Shown here piece by piece: positions 9,147-17,716 of a stretch of 64,000 nucleotides of DNA. The notes beneath the pieces were generated by a model. That model was given only the letters and a program-made list of their open reading frames with translations. It searched no databases and had not been told where the DNA came from. The stretch covers positions 2,906,672 through 2,970,671 of the forward strand of contig NZ_CP117982.1 of NCBI RefSeq assembly GCF_030708075.1. The letters are read 5' to 3'. This stretch comes from Candidatus Epulonipiscium viviparus (GTDB taxonomy: Bacteria; Bacillota; Clostridia; Lachnospirales; Cellulosilyticaceae). The position numbers and the translations under genes are program-made. Numbering within the stretch: position 1 is the first letter of the stretch; each line of letters begins with the position of its first letter.

Positions 9147-11321
9147 TTAAGGTTTCCGATATTTCCCAGGAGTAATACCTTCGTATCTTTTAAACACTCT
9201 AATAAAGACATCAGAGTTTAAATATCCAACATCTTCTGCGATTTGCTTAATTGTGAATTTTGTCTTTAATAAAAGGTCCTTGCTCTGTTTGATTCGATAT
9301 ATATGAATATAATCAGAAATATTTATGCCGCATTCTTTTTTAAATTTCTTTGACATAACTGATAAACTGATTCCAAAATTATCGGCAACCATGCTAACCG
9401 ATAATGAAGAGTTTTTGTAGTTAACGGAGACAAACTGCTCAACATCTGCAGTAAAACTTGTTGACTTCATTTCTTTAGAGTAGTTGTCAAGTTGGTCTAA
9501 ATATATATTTATAGCGTCAGCGATGTCGGTAACAGATACCTTTGTTTCAATGATATCATATAATTTTGCTAGATTATCTGTATCAGAAGAAGGCATACTC
9601 ATCAAAATGTTAAGAATGCCATATAGCTTACATTTAATCACCATAGCCTGGTTTGCAAATTTACTTGTTAGTATATCGGTCATATTTTTAAGCATAATTT
9701 GAGCCGACTTATAATTTTCATCTGTTATAGCGCTTTGGAAGTTTTTTTCGTATTGGTAGTATTTGGTGTTGTAAGTATAATTTTTTTTACTATCAGATTG
9801 ATATTCTTTGGTTGAAAGACCTGTCACAAGACATTGTTCTAATGCGTTCATTGCTTCATTATAAGCCTGATAAAGATCAAAATAGCTATCTTTAACATCG
9901 CTAGCGGCGGCAATAATTTTGATAGGGTCTAACTTACTTAATAAATTCTCGATGTTATCCATTAGTGGACCTTTATTATACGCATTTTGATCATAATTAA
10001 TTATAAATACGATCATCCCATTCAAATAAATTTCATATATCATAGCATTTTGGTCAATTAGTTGTTCTATTTCTGCCATTATAACTGGAAAAATATTGTT
10101 AGGAGGCTTTGTGGTGTTTGCATATAGAATAGCAACTCGATATTTGCTATAGTTAAACTTTAAATTATGATAATTAATCAATTTGGTATAATTTTCTCTA
10201 TCTTCTATTTCTGAGGTAATCAACCTATTAAGAAAATAAGTTTGCAAATACCTTTCGCTACTTTCCAAGGTGATTTCTAATTTCTTTTTATCAATAATAA
10301 GTTGAGTAACGGTATTATTTATAAATTGAAAAGCATTATAATCATCAAAAAAATTATTGTGTTCATTAAGTAATGAAATAGTATCTCCAATAGACTGATA
10401 TTCTCTAACTTTAATGATTCTGATTAAGATATATAAAATAGCAGCAAATAAAACGATGCTAATTAGGGTAATTAAATTTAGTAGTGTGGCTCCTCCGGTT
10501 ATTTTCTTAGAAGGCAGTAATAAAAAATAGTTATAGTTTGAAGTTGCGGAGCTAATTTGATAAGAAAAATAGTCATGGCTTCTATCAAGAGAAACAAATT
10601 CATTATTTTTGAGATCGCCTTCTGCCTTGTTTGCTAAATTTTGATTATTATAGTAGATTATTTCTCCGGATTTATTAGTAAGCACAAAAAGCGCATCATC
10701 GTCCAGGATCGTATAATCGAGGATATTGTCCAGCTGCCTCAAATTGATTTTGATAATAACGTCGATATTGGCAGATTGGATTGTATCAGCATATAATAGA
10801 CTAGCAATATTGGTAGTATTTGTCATGTATATAGGTAAAATTTGACCGTTATAATTTTTATCTAAAAAAACTCTAGGACTTGGCAGGTGAGTAAAAAATT
10901 GTGTAATCTCATTTTCGGAAATAGCATCAATTACTTTATATGTATTGGGATTAAAAATAATTTCCTGATCTTCAAAATATATTAAATAACTTTCGATTAA
11001 TGGAGTTGTTAGAAAATACGTTTCAAAATTATCTGAAAATTTGGCAAAGTTATAACGATCTTCTGGTGCAAGCGGTTCATTAGCTGTGAGTACACTTAGC
11101 GTAGAAGGAGAATTTTGAATATGTACTACAAAATCATTGAAATCTTGAAATTGTTGATCTAATTGTAGCGCAATGTGTTCTATAATAATCTGATTAGACT
11201 TAATCGCTTCTTTTTTGACTAAATTGGCGCCTTGTAGTGTTAAAATAATAATAGAACAAAAAGGAACTGCTAGTACGATTAAAAAATAAACGAAGATAGT
11301 TAAATGCCATTTTTGTTTCAT
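9147..11321 (-). CDS. Membrane-bound AraC-family sensor-regulator
   Basis: A 724-residue one-component regulator. A transmembrane helix near 9-31, an extracellular sensor region to about 280 (Cache-like in layout) and a second helix (LLNLITLISIVLFAAILYIL, about 283-302) precede a cytoplasmic linker. The last 100 residues form a two-helix-turn-helix AraC domain, with SVSMVADNFGISLSVMSKKF and FTIKQIAEDVGYLNSDVF followed by FKRYEGITPGKYRK. AGGAGG precedes the ATG. Such proteins in Clostridia sense extracellular sugars, directly or through a binding lipoprotein, and activate the adjacent transport operon. Its place just upstream of the transporter makes it the probable activator of that operon. 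Confidence 0.9.
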   Translation of the reverse strand: MKQKWHLTIFVYFLIVLAVPFCSIIILTLQGANLVKKEAIKSNQIIIEHIALQLDQQFQDFNDFVVHIQNSPSTLSVLTANEPLAPEDRYNFAKFSDNFETYFLTTPLIESYLIYFEDQEIIFNPNTYKVIDAISENEITQFFTHLPSPRVFLDKNYNGQILPIYMTNTTNIASLLYADTIQSANIDVIIKINLRQLDNILDYTILDDDALFVLTNKSGEIIYYNNQNLANKAEGDLKNNEFVSLDRSHDYFSYQISSATSNYNYFLLLPSKKITGGATLLNLITLISIVLFAAILYILIRIIKVREYQSIGDTISLLNEHNNFFDDYNAFQFINNTVTQLIIDKKKLEITLESSERYLQTYFLNRLITSEIEDRENYTKLINYHNLKFNYSKYRVAILYANTTKPPNNIFPVIMAEIEQLIDQNAMIYEIYLNGMIVFIINYDQNAYNKGPLMDNIENLLSKLDPIKIIAAASDVKDSYFDLYQAYNEAMNALEQCLVTGLSTKEYQSDSKKNYTYNTKYYQYEKNFQSAITDENYKSAQIMLKNMTDILTSKFANQAMVIKCKLYGILNILMSMPSSDTDNLAKLYDIIETKVSVTDIADAINIYLDQLDNYSKEMKSTSFTADVEQFVSVNYKNSSLSVSMVADNFGISLSVMSKKFKKECGINISDYIHIYRIKQSKDLLLKTKFTIKQIAEDVGYLNSDVFIRVFKRYEGITPGKYRKP

Positions 11322-11350
11322 ATAATCCTCCTTTTTAAAAATTTATTTTT

Positions 11351-11379
11351 ATTATACATGTTTTTGACTGATTTGTCAT
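11351..11379 (-). promoter_or_regulatory. Promoter of the AraC-type regulator
   Basis: Minus-strand -35 ATGACA (11379-11374) and a perfect -10 TATAAT (11356-11351), spaced 17 bases, about 30 bases before the regulator start codon. Confidence 0.65.
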
Positions 11380-11401
11380 CTGAAATATTCTATAAATCAG
11401 T
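11367..11401. repeat. Inverted repeat over the regulator promoter
   Basis: ACTGATTT (11367-11374) and its exact complement AAATCAGT (11394-11401) are separated by 19 bases and overlap the -35 region of the AraC-type regulator. This position suits a site for autoregulation. The function is inferred from position only. Confidence 0.4.
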
Positions 11402-11411
11402 AATTTTTAGG

Positions 11412-11448
11412 CAAAAAAATAGAACCACATATTGAATTAATGGTTCTA
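11412..11448 (-). terminator. Rho-independent terminator of the chemotaxis receptor gene
   Basis: Eight-base arms TAGAACCA (11420-11427) and TGGTTCTA (11441-11448) form a hairpin that, read leftward, is followed by seven Ts. It lies 12 bases after the receptor stop codon. Confidence 0.8.
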
Positions 11449-11459
11449 ATAGTATAAAA

Positions 11460-13102
11460 CTAAATTTTAAATTTTTCTACTTGTTGATTTAAACTATCTG
11501 CCTGAGTGGCAAGACCCTTTCCGACTTCGGCTGTATTCTTAAATATTCGTGAATTATCATTAATGGCCGTGCGGAGAGAGTCCGTTTGTTTGATAAGAGT
11601 GTTAATAAGACCTTGTTGAAACTTGGTATTTTCTTGTTGTTCGATTGTAAGCTTAGTATTTTCGTCCATGCTAACGGTGATTTCCTCCAAGACTTTGGCG
11701 GTTTCGTGAGCAGTGTTTTCTCCTTTTTTAACACTTTCTAAACTGTGTTTAATAACTTCATCTATTTGGCTAACAGTTTCTGAACTCTTAGTAGCTAAAT
11801 CTCTAATTTCATTAGCAACAACTGCAAAGCCTTTGCCAGACTCACCAGCTCTAGCCGCTTCAATAGCAGCATTCAACGCAAGTAAATTGGTTTGAGAGGC
11901 AATATCTTGTATGATTTTTGTGATATGAGAAACGTTGTTACTTGATTCACTGATATCTTGCATAGATAGTAGCATTCCTTCCATCATTTTGGAGCTATAT
12001 TCAACTTTGGTTTTTGTATCTTGTAATGCTTTAGCTGTTTTTTCAACATGTTGAATATTATTATTGGTATTATCCGTAATTTTATTGGTTGAAGAGATGA
12101 ATTCTGAAATAATATTTTCTTGTTCTTCAACTTTTTGAGAAATCAATTCAGAATCATTCAAAATTTGATCAGCATTGATGGTAAGTTCTTTTGTACTACT
12201 TTGAATTTTATGAATTACATTACCAATTTGGAGATTAATCTTGTTGATAGATGTTTCCATAACTTTAAAGGCACCTTGATAATGAATTTTAGGTTTATTC
12301 GTTAAATCACCTTCAGCGATAGATTCGAGATTTTCAGATACATCTGTTAGCAAAGCACTAGTGTTTTGAATCATATTTCGTAAGTTGTTTGCAACTGCGC
12401 CTAATTCATCTTGAGATGTGTATTCTACCCAAACATTGTAATTGCTTTTTGCAAGGTCAGTAATTGTATTTTGAATTTGTTTAAGAGGCAAAACAATAGT
12501 ATTGCCAAGAAAACGTGAAATGACAGCGATTAAAAGCGTTGATATAACAGCTAAAACTATGGCAGTAATTCTGATGTTATTAGTTAAATTAATGGTTTCA
12601 TCAATATCTTTTTTTGATGTTGAACTAAGTGTATATGTAAGTTCTTCTGAAAGTTCAATAACTGCTGCCACTGCGGGAGTGCATTCATTGATGATCATAT
12701 ATTCAGATTCTTCAAACTTATCAGAAGATATTAAATTTAAAATTTCCCCTCCTATTGTAAGCCAATGGGCAATTTCATTTTCATACTCTGTCGCATTAAT
12801 ATTGTATGAGTATAACTTTTGTTCTAATTCTGTAACCTCTTTTGAAAAATCTGAAATTTCTCGATTAAGTCTGGATTAATTTGTAAATCTCTGATATCTT
12901 TTGCAATAGATAGTATATCAGTAGCATGATTTTTAATGTCAGATTCAAGTTGATAAGAATTATCTATAAAATTTTCAAACTTTTGCCTAGACATTTGTAG
13001 GCCCCATATTAAAGACCAAATAATAGCTAAAGACATACCAGTTATTATTACATTAGATAAAATTAATTTTTGCCAAACAGACATATTTTTAATTTTATTC
13101 AT
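11460..13102 (-). pseudogene. Methyl-accepting chemotaxis protein with an apparent frameshift
   Basis: Two frames make one receptor. The first, from the ATG at 13102, encodes a membrane helix and the start of a helical ligand-binding domain, and stops at 12824. The second carries the rest: second membrane helix ([20 protein letters not shown]), HAMP domain, and the long signalling coiled coil with the invariant tip ([20 protein letters not shown]). The frames overlap between about 12872 and 12824. Adding one base there gives 547 residues, normal for this receptor class. The signalling tip and flanking helices are intact, so if the shift is a sequencing error the protein should work with CheA and CheW. 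It sits just upstream of the polysaccharide operon; the sensed ligand is unknown. Confidence 0.85.
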
Positions 13103-13133
13103 GGCTTAATACTCCTTTCGAATTTATAACAAA

Positions 13134-13162
13134 ATTATATAAAACTTTTGTAAAAAATACAA
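13134..13162 (-). promoter_or_regulatory. Promoter of the chemotaxis receptor gene
   Basis: Minus-strand -35 TTGTAT (13162-13157) and -10 TATAAT (13139-13134) with a 17-base spacer, about 32 bases before the receptor ATG. Confidence 0.55.
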
Positions 13163-13287
13163 TACCTAAATGAAAAAAAAAAGAATTTTATCTTAGTTTA
13201 ATGATTTTTGGTATAAAAAATCGTATATTGCATTTCCCTATGAATTATGCTACTATAATTTTAAAAGCGGCTTTGGAGGTATATTAT

Positions 13288-13659
13288 ATGAAAATACAAG
13301 AATCGGCAGAAAATTATTTAGAAATGATACTTATACTGGGACAAAAATTAGGTCAGGTGCGTTCGATTGATATCGCGAAGGAATTGGGATTTTCAAAGCC
13401 TAGTGTGAGTATTGCAATGAAAAACCTTAGAGAGAATGGATATGTAGAGTTGGATGACCATGGCTATTTAGTTTTAACAGAGAAGGGAGTGGCTATTGCA
13501 ACGAGAGTATATGAGAAGCATAATCTGGTGACACAGTTGCTGAGGTATATTGGAGTATCGGAAGAAATTGCAAGGATTGACGCTTGTAAAATAGAACATG
13601 ATCTCAGTACAGAAACAGTAGAAAAATTGAAAGAATTTATAAACAAAATATCGAACTAA
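13288..13659 (+). CDS. DtxR/MntR-family metal-dependent transcriptional regulator
   Basis: A 123-residue protein. The ATG at 13288 follows GGAGG by about eight bases, and the upstream in-frame extension has no ribosome binding site. It opens with KIQESAENYLEMILIL, then a winged helix-turn-helix (SIDIAKELGFSKPSVSIAMKNL), and a short C-terminal helical metal-binding and dimerisation domain with VYEKHNLVTQLL and CKIEHDLSTETVEKL. There is no SH3-like third domain, as in MntR and short clostridial members. It probably represses metal (iron or manganese) uptake genes elsewhere, since none are adjacent. The metal cannot be decided from sequence. Confidence 0.88.
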   Translation: MKIQESAENYLEMILILGQKLGQVRSIDIAKELGFSKPSVSIAMKNLRENGYVELDDHGYLVLTEKGVAIATRVYEKHNLVTQLLRYIGVSEEIARIDACKIEHDLSTETVEKLKEFINKISN

Positions 13660-13669
13660 AATTATATGG

Positions 13670-13700
13670 TAAAGAGACTAATAAAGCCTCTTTATTTTTC
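13670..13700 (+). terminator. Terminator after the DtxR-type regulator
   Basis: TAAAGAG (13670-13676) pairs with CTCTTTA (13688-13694), followed by a T-rich stretch. It overlaps the last codons of the convergent small membrane ORF. Confidence 0.65.
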
Positions 13701-13895
13701 GTTTGATCTATTAGTCTGATCTATTTTGAGCCAAGCTCTCACAATTAATATCAATATAGATATCACCATCAATTTTACAAATAACGGTCCTAGGACATTT
13801 ATATCAACTATTTCTGGAAATATAAAATATAAAATAAGAATTGTGATTGCAGGGAAGGTTAATTTACGAGAAACCTTTTCAAAAAAGTTTTCCAT
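13692..13895 (-). CDS. Small membrane protein, unknown function
   Basis: A 67-residue ORF starting nine bases after the kdgK stop on the same strand. It has two hydrophobic stretches (FPAITILILYFIFP and LFVKLMVISILILIV) with basic residues at the ends, so a small two-helix membrane protein is plausible. No clear Shine-Dalgarno sequence precedes it and no family is recognised. It may be a genuine third gene of the eda-kdgK operon or a chance frame. Confidence 0.45.
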   Translation of the reverse strand: MENFFEKVSRKLTFPAITILILYFIFPEIVDINVLGPLFVKLMVISILILIVRAWLKIDQTNRSNEK

Positions 13896-13904
13896 TCAAT
13901 ATAA

Positions 13905-14927
13905 TTATCTTTGAACTCTACCAGATCCATCGCCTTGAGCAAGTTTAGAAACTTCATCTACTGATACAAGATTAAAGTCACCTTCGATTGTGTGTTTTAA
14001 GCAACTTGCTGCCACAGCAAATTCAAGAGATTCTTGCATACCCATATTGTTAAGCATAGAATAAATAAGCCCCGCACCAAAACTGTCTCCGCCACCAACT
14101 CTATCGACTATTCTAACAGGATATTTTTTTGAAAATACAGTTGTTGTGCCGTCAGTGAGCATAGCAGCCCAATTATTGTCACTTGCAGTAATAGATTCAC
14201 GCAAAGTTATGGCAACTTTTTTAAATCCAAATCTATCGATTAATTGTTTAGCAACATCAATATATCCATCATGGTTAATTTCTCCGCTAGTAATATCAGT
14301 ATTCGCTGCGTGGATGCCAAATACATCTGCGGCATCTTCCTCATTAGCAATACAAACATCTACATAAGGCATAAGCTTAGCCATTGTTTCGCCCGCTTCT
14401 TGCTTAGTCCACAAATTTTTTCTATAATTTAAATCACAGGATACGATAATACCTTTTGCTTTACATACTTTGAGAGCATCTTCACAAATTTGAGGTAAAT
14501 TATTTTTAAGAGCAGGAGTGATTCCAGTAAAATGAAAATATTCTGCACCATCTAAAATCTCTTCCCAATTGAAATCTTCTCTGTTAGCAAGAGCAATAGC
14601 AGAATTAGCTCTATCATAAACAACTTTAGAAGGACGCTGAGATGCTCCTTTTTCTAAGAAATAAATACCGACACGATCTCCGCCTCTTGTAATATGGCGA
14701 GTGCACACTCCAAATTTGCGAAGAGAATTTACGGCACCTTGTCCAATTTCATGTTTTGGTAATTTTGTAACATACTTAACGCTTACTCCGTAATTTGCAA
14801 GAGATACAGCAACATTAGCTTCGCCACCTCCATAAAGAGCAGTATATAGATCAGTTTGTACAAAACGAGTGTATAAAGGAGGAGCGAGTCTCAACATAAT
14901 TTCTCCAAATGTTACTACTTTAGCCAT
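13905..14927 (-). CDS. kdgK: 2-dehydro-3-deoxygluconokinase (KDG kinase), PfkB family
   Basis: A 340-residue sugar kinase phosphorylating KDG to KDPG with ATP. It begins VVTFGEIMLRLAPP and has the N-terminal GGGEANVAVSLANYG sugar-binding segment. The C-terminal PfkB signature is DRVGGGDSFGAGLIYS, whose Asp in GGGDSFGAG is the catalytic base. It follows the eda fusion by 54 bases on the same strand, so the two final steps of uronate catabolism (KDG to KDPG, then to pyruvate and glyceraldehyde-3-phosphate) are co-transcribed. No uronate isomerase or dehydratase genes are in the window, so KDG must come from pathways encoded elsewhere. Confidence 0.93.
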   Translation of the reverse strand: MAKVVTFGEIMLRLAPPLYTRFVQTDLYTALYGGGEANVAVSLANYGVSVKYVTKLPKHEIGQGAVNSLRKFGVCTRHITRGGDRVGIYFLEKGASQRPSKVVYDRANSAIALANREDFNWEEILDGAEYFHFTGITPALKNNLPQICEDALKVCKAKGIIVSCDLNYRKNLWTKQEAGETMAKLMPYVDVCIANEEDAADVFGIHAANTDITSGEINHDGYIDVAKQLIDRFGFKKVAITLRESITASDNNWAAMLTDGTTTVFSKKYPVRIVDRVGGGDSFGAGLIYSMLNNMGMQESLEFAVAASCLKHTIEGDFNLVSVDEVSKLAQGDGSGRVQR

Positions 14928-14981
14928 CTTAAAAATCTTCCTTTCAATATTTTTTATATTTTTTTTAGTATTTTTTATATT

Positions 14982-15938
14982 TTAGTTAGCAACTAAGTGA
15001 CAAGCAAAACCACCGATTTCGTCTGTAAAGTAAAGAGCAAGAACTTTGCCATCTTTTTCTTTAAGAGAACTGTCATCAAACTTTAATCCCATAAGCTCAA
15101 AGTATCCTCTAGCTCTTTTAATATCATTAACTCCAATTGCTATATGACCACATTTACCGCGACCAGGTTCCTTCATTATTTCAACTTCATCTGAAACAAA
15201 GAAAGAGCTATTTCCTTCTTTAGATTCGGCCATAAATACATCGGCGAAAAGAGATGTGATTTTGGCAGCATCTTCACAGCTAGAAGCATTGACACCAATA
15301 TGGCGAAGCTTAATTCCAAGTGCAGCCTTAATAGCTTTTTTGCAAAGCGTACTAATTTCGTCAAATTTTCCTTCATCCATAAGATTATTTGGAACCATAA
15401 AAGAACCGCCACAAGCGATAATTTTGTTATACTTTAAATATTCACCAATATTTTTTTCGTTGATTCCACCAGTAGGCATAAATCTTATTTTGGTATATGG
15501 TCCGGCAAGATTTTTGATGGCATTAAGACCTCCATTAACCTCGGCAGGGAAAAACTTCACATCATATAAGCCAAGTTCCATAGCTCTTTCGATATCAGAA
15601 GCATTAGCAACTCCGGCGAATATAGGCATATTTTTAGATTGAGCATATTTAACAATAGTTGGATTTAATCCAGGGCTTACTAAAAATTCAACACCAGCCT
15701 CAATCGCATCATCAACTTGCTGAGTGGTGGTAACTGTTCCAGCTCCGACAAGAAGTTGTGGATATTGTTCTTTAATAAGTTTGATTGCAGCTTTGGCGTG
15801 AGTAGTTCTAAAAGTTACTTCCGCACAAGGGATGCCACCGTCTAATAAAGCTTTTGCAAGAGGCAAAGCATGATCTAAATTTTCAATTTTAATAACTGGT
15901 ACAACACCAATTTTTTCAATTTTTTCTGTGATAGTCAA
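14982..15938 (-). CDS. eda: KDPG/KHG aldolase fused to a C-terminal VOC (glyoxalase-fold) domain
   Basis: A 318-residue protein, about 110 longer than a normal class I KDPG aldolase. Residues 1-205 form the aldolase: Glu40 in CAEVTFRT, VGAGTV at 64-69, and the Schiff-base Lys128 in DVKFFPAE. Residues 208-318 form a VOC-superfamily domain (LRHIGVNASS, GHIAIGVNDIKRARGYFE, ending in GGFACHLV). The start codon is TTG at 15938, eight bases after AGGAGG, with no ATG nearby. The aldolase cleaves KDPG to pyruvate and glyceraldehyde-3-phosphate. The VOC domain has no known role here; it could detoxify a reactive carbonyl or stabilise the protein. It is the first gene of the eda-kdgK operon. Confidence 0.9.
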   Translation of the reverse strand: MTITEKIEKIGVVPVIKIENLDHALPLAKALLDGGIPCAEVTFRTTHAKAAIKLIKEQYPQLLVGAGTVTTTQQVDDAIEAGVEFLVSPGLNPTIVKYAQSKNMPIFAGVANASDIERAMELGLYDVKFFPAEVNGGLNAIKNLAGPYTKIRFMPTGGINEKNIGEYLKYNKIIACGGSFMVPNNLMDEGKFDEISTLCKKAIKAALGIKLRHIGVNASSCEDAAKITSLFADVFMAESKEGNSSFFVSDEVEIMKEPGRGKCGHIAIGVNDIKRARGYFELMGLKFDDSSLKEKDGKVLALYFTDEIGGFACHLVAN

Positions 15939-15972
15939 ATTAAATTCCTCCTAAAATAAAAATTATACAAGC

Positions 15973-16000
15973 ATTATAACAGATAAAAAATTTTTTTCAA
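15973..16000 (-). promoter_or_regulatory. Promoter of the eda-kdgK operon
   Basis: Minus-strand -35 TTGAAA (16000-15995) and -10 TATAAT (15978-15973), spacer 16 bases, about 35 bases before the TTG start of eda. Confidence 0.65.
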
Positions 16001-16010
16001 GGTAAATTTT

Positions 16011-16637
16011 TCAATATTTTATCCATTCTCCATCAGATTCATATGCGACAATACTCTCTTTGAGGTCGCGAATTCCAATTTTAAAAGAATTGTTTACGGT
16101 TAAGACATTTATTGTCCACAACAAATTTATTTTATATCGAATTAAATGTCCGGCATCTTGGTTAGTTAAGTAAATGGTCTCGAGTACATCGATATTGATA
16201 GTATTATCAGTATTTACTTGAAATTGATCGATTCTGGTACTTACTTGAGCTTGCTCAATGATTTTGTTCTCAATAAACCAGTTATCAAAAGTGTCTGTAA
16301 ATTCATTTATAAACTTATCATGAATAAAATCGTTTAAATAAGCGGGATTTTGATCCAAAATTGCTAAAGAATACTTATCATAAAAACGTTGGATAAAACT
16401 TAAAAACTGATCTTCACCATATGGAGATAAAACACCCTCAGATTCGTATAGTAATAATTCATTCTCTGTATTTGCAGGAGGAGTGGCGGCTATGGGAATA
16501 GTTGAAGCTAATACAGTTACTTGATTATTATAATGTAATATTATGGTAAAAAATCCGATAATTGTTCTGGTTATAATTTTGTGATATTGATTGTTTTCTG
16601 TTTGTTTTCTAACAAGTGTTTTTAGAAATTTTTGCAT
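16011..16637 (-). CDS. Membrane-anchored extracellular protein of unknown function
   Basis: A 208-residue protein starting at the ATG at 16637, six bases after AAGGTG; a GTG nine bases further upstream overlaps that ribosome binding site and is less likely. A basic N-terminus and one hydrophobic segment (ITRTIIGFFTIILHY, then VLAST) suggest a signal anchor or signal peptide. The rest is soluble, with FIQRFYDKYSLAILDQNPAYLNDFI and strands ending ESIVAYESDGEWIKY, which recalls small NTF2-like or TcaA-type cell-surface domains. That likeness is weak. It is a single gene, tail-to-head with eda's promoter. Confidence 0.7.
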   Translation of the reverse strand: MQKFLKTLVRKQTENNQYHKIITRTIIGFFTIILHYNNQVTVLASTIPIAATPPANTENELLLYESEGVLSPYGEDQFLSFIQRFYDKYSLAILDQNPAYLNDFIHDKFINEFTDTFDNWFIENKIIEQAQVSTRIDQFQVNTDNTINIDVLETIYLTNQDAGHLIRYKINLLWTINVLTVNNSFKIGIRDLKESIVAYESDGEWIKY

Positions 16638-16771
16638 AATGTTCACCTTTATATTAATTAGATTTTAAAGAGTATAAGCTATGAAAGAATTTTTATATTT
16701 TGTGTAACAATTTTTTTTTGCTATGCATACTATAGTAGGAGTATGGATTTATTTTTTGAAAGGATGATGGT

Positions 16772-16966
16772 ATGTCATTATCAATTAGTCATATTTTAAT
16801 TTGTTGTGCAATAGTTTACGTTCTGTATAAAGAATACCCAGAAAAATTTGAAGCAATCAAAAATTTATTTACAGATACTATAGCAGGTAAAGAAACGTAT
16901 CTTTTAATAGGTGTAGTAATTTGTTTTTTATATTTACAAAATGAATTAGATTTAAAGTTACTATAA
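16772..16966 (+). CDS. Small two-helix membrane protein, unknown function
   Basis: A 64-residue ORF preceded by AAAGGATGATGG. It has two hydrophobic segments (SISHILICCAIVYVLY and YLLIGVVICFLYL) joined by a charged loop of about 25 residues. No family is recognised. The ribosome binding site, the codon use and the position between two convergent or divergent genes support a real short gene. A weak inverted repeat at 17012-17062 may end its transcript. Confidence 0.55.
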   Translation: MSLSISHILICCAIVYVLYKEYPEKFEAIKNLFTDTIAGKETYLLIGVVICFLYLQNELDLKLL

Positions 16967-17077
16967 TATAGGTGTGATATGACATATTCTAATTATTATC
17001 GTCTATTCGAACTACTACTCTTTAGAAACCGATGGACTTGATGCCCCAAATAATGGTAGTAGCTTTGTTTTGTGTTA

Positions 17078-17608
17078 TTAAAATTCTATACCTTTTCTAG
17101 CATCCACGTTATTATCTATTGGATGCTTTTCTTTGTGTATATTGCTTACATAATCGCTTAAAGCTTTAATTTCTTCTGGAACAATTCGTCCAGTCATAAT
17201 AATTTCAGTATAATCTTTCTTTGATGACAAAAACTCTGCTAATGCATCTACACTATATAAATTATTTTCAACTACACCTAATATTTCGTCTAAAATAAGC
17301 ACATCACATTCTTCGGTTTCTATAACTTTGCGTGCAAATTTCATGGCAGTTTCAACTTCAGTTTTGAGCTCTGCTTTTTCTTCATCAGAGAGTGTGCAAA
17401 AAAATCCTCGTGGTTTTTCAAAATGAAAGATTTTAAAATTTGGCTCCAAAGTTTTTAAGACTGATATTTCACTCGAAGTGTTACTTTTTAAAAACTGAAT
17501 CATAATAACTTTTAAGCCAGCACCGATAGCACGTACACCAAGACCAATACTAGCAGTGGTTTTTCCTTTTCCATCTCCACAATATACTTCTATTAATCCA
17601 TTGTTCAT
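17078..17608 (-). CDS. cobO: Cob(I)yrinic acid a,c-diamide adenosyltransferase (CobA/BtuR type)
   Basis: A 176-residue P-loop enzyme that transfers the 5'-deoxyadenosyl group of ATP to cob(I)alamin or corrinoids. It has the modified Walker A GDGKGKTTASIG near the N-terminus, DVLILDEI as Walker B, and the family ending VDARKGIEF. Length is normal. No other cobalamin gene is adjacent and no B12 riboswitch is visible in its 108-base upstream gap. It probably serves salvage of corrinoids for adenosylcobalamin-dependent enzymes. It reads in the same direction as ssb but lies after a terminator. Confidence 0.92.
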   Translation of the reverse strand: MNNGLIEVYCGDGKGKTTASIGLGVRAIGAGLKVIMIQFLKSNTSSEISVLKTLEPNFKIFHFEKPRGFFCTLSDEEKAELKTEVETAMKFARKVIETEECDVLILDEILGVVENNLYSVDALAEFLSSKKDYTEIIMTGRIVPEEIKALSDYVSNIHKEKHPIDNNVDARKGIEF

Positions 17609-17666
17609 AATTCACCTCAAATAATATATTTTGTTTAGTATAAATTATATTTGGATTAAATGCAAC

Positions 17667-17698
17667 AAAAAAAGAAGCACTGCTATTAACAATGCTTC
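17667..17698 (-). terminator. Terminator after the SSB gene
   Basis: GAAGCACTG (17674-17682) and CAATGCTTC (17690-17698) form a nine-pair hairpin with one wobble. Read leftward it is followed by seven Ts. Confidence 0.8.
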
Positions 17699-17716
17699 CT
17701 TTATGTAGTTCATATG

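Noticed and set aside
13726-13914. Plus-strand frame opposite the small membrane ORF
   Set aside because: It has no ribosome binding site and overlaps the 3' end of kdgK; the minus-strand frame has better membrane-helix character.
17012-17062. Inverted repeat CTACTAC/GTAGTAG as a terminator
   Set aside because: The arms are only seven bases with a 37-base loop and a poor T tract; not strong enough to list as a terminator.
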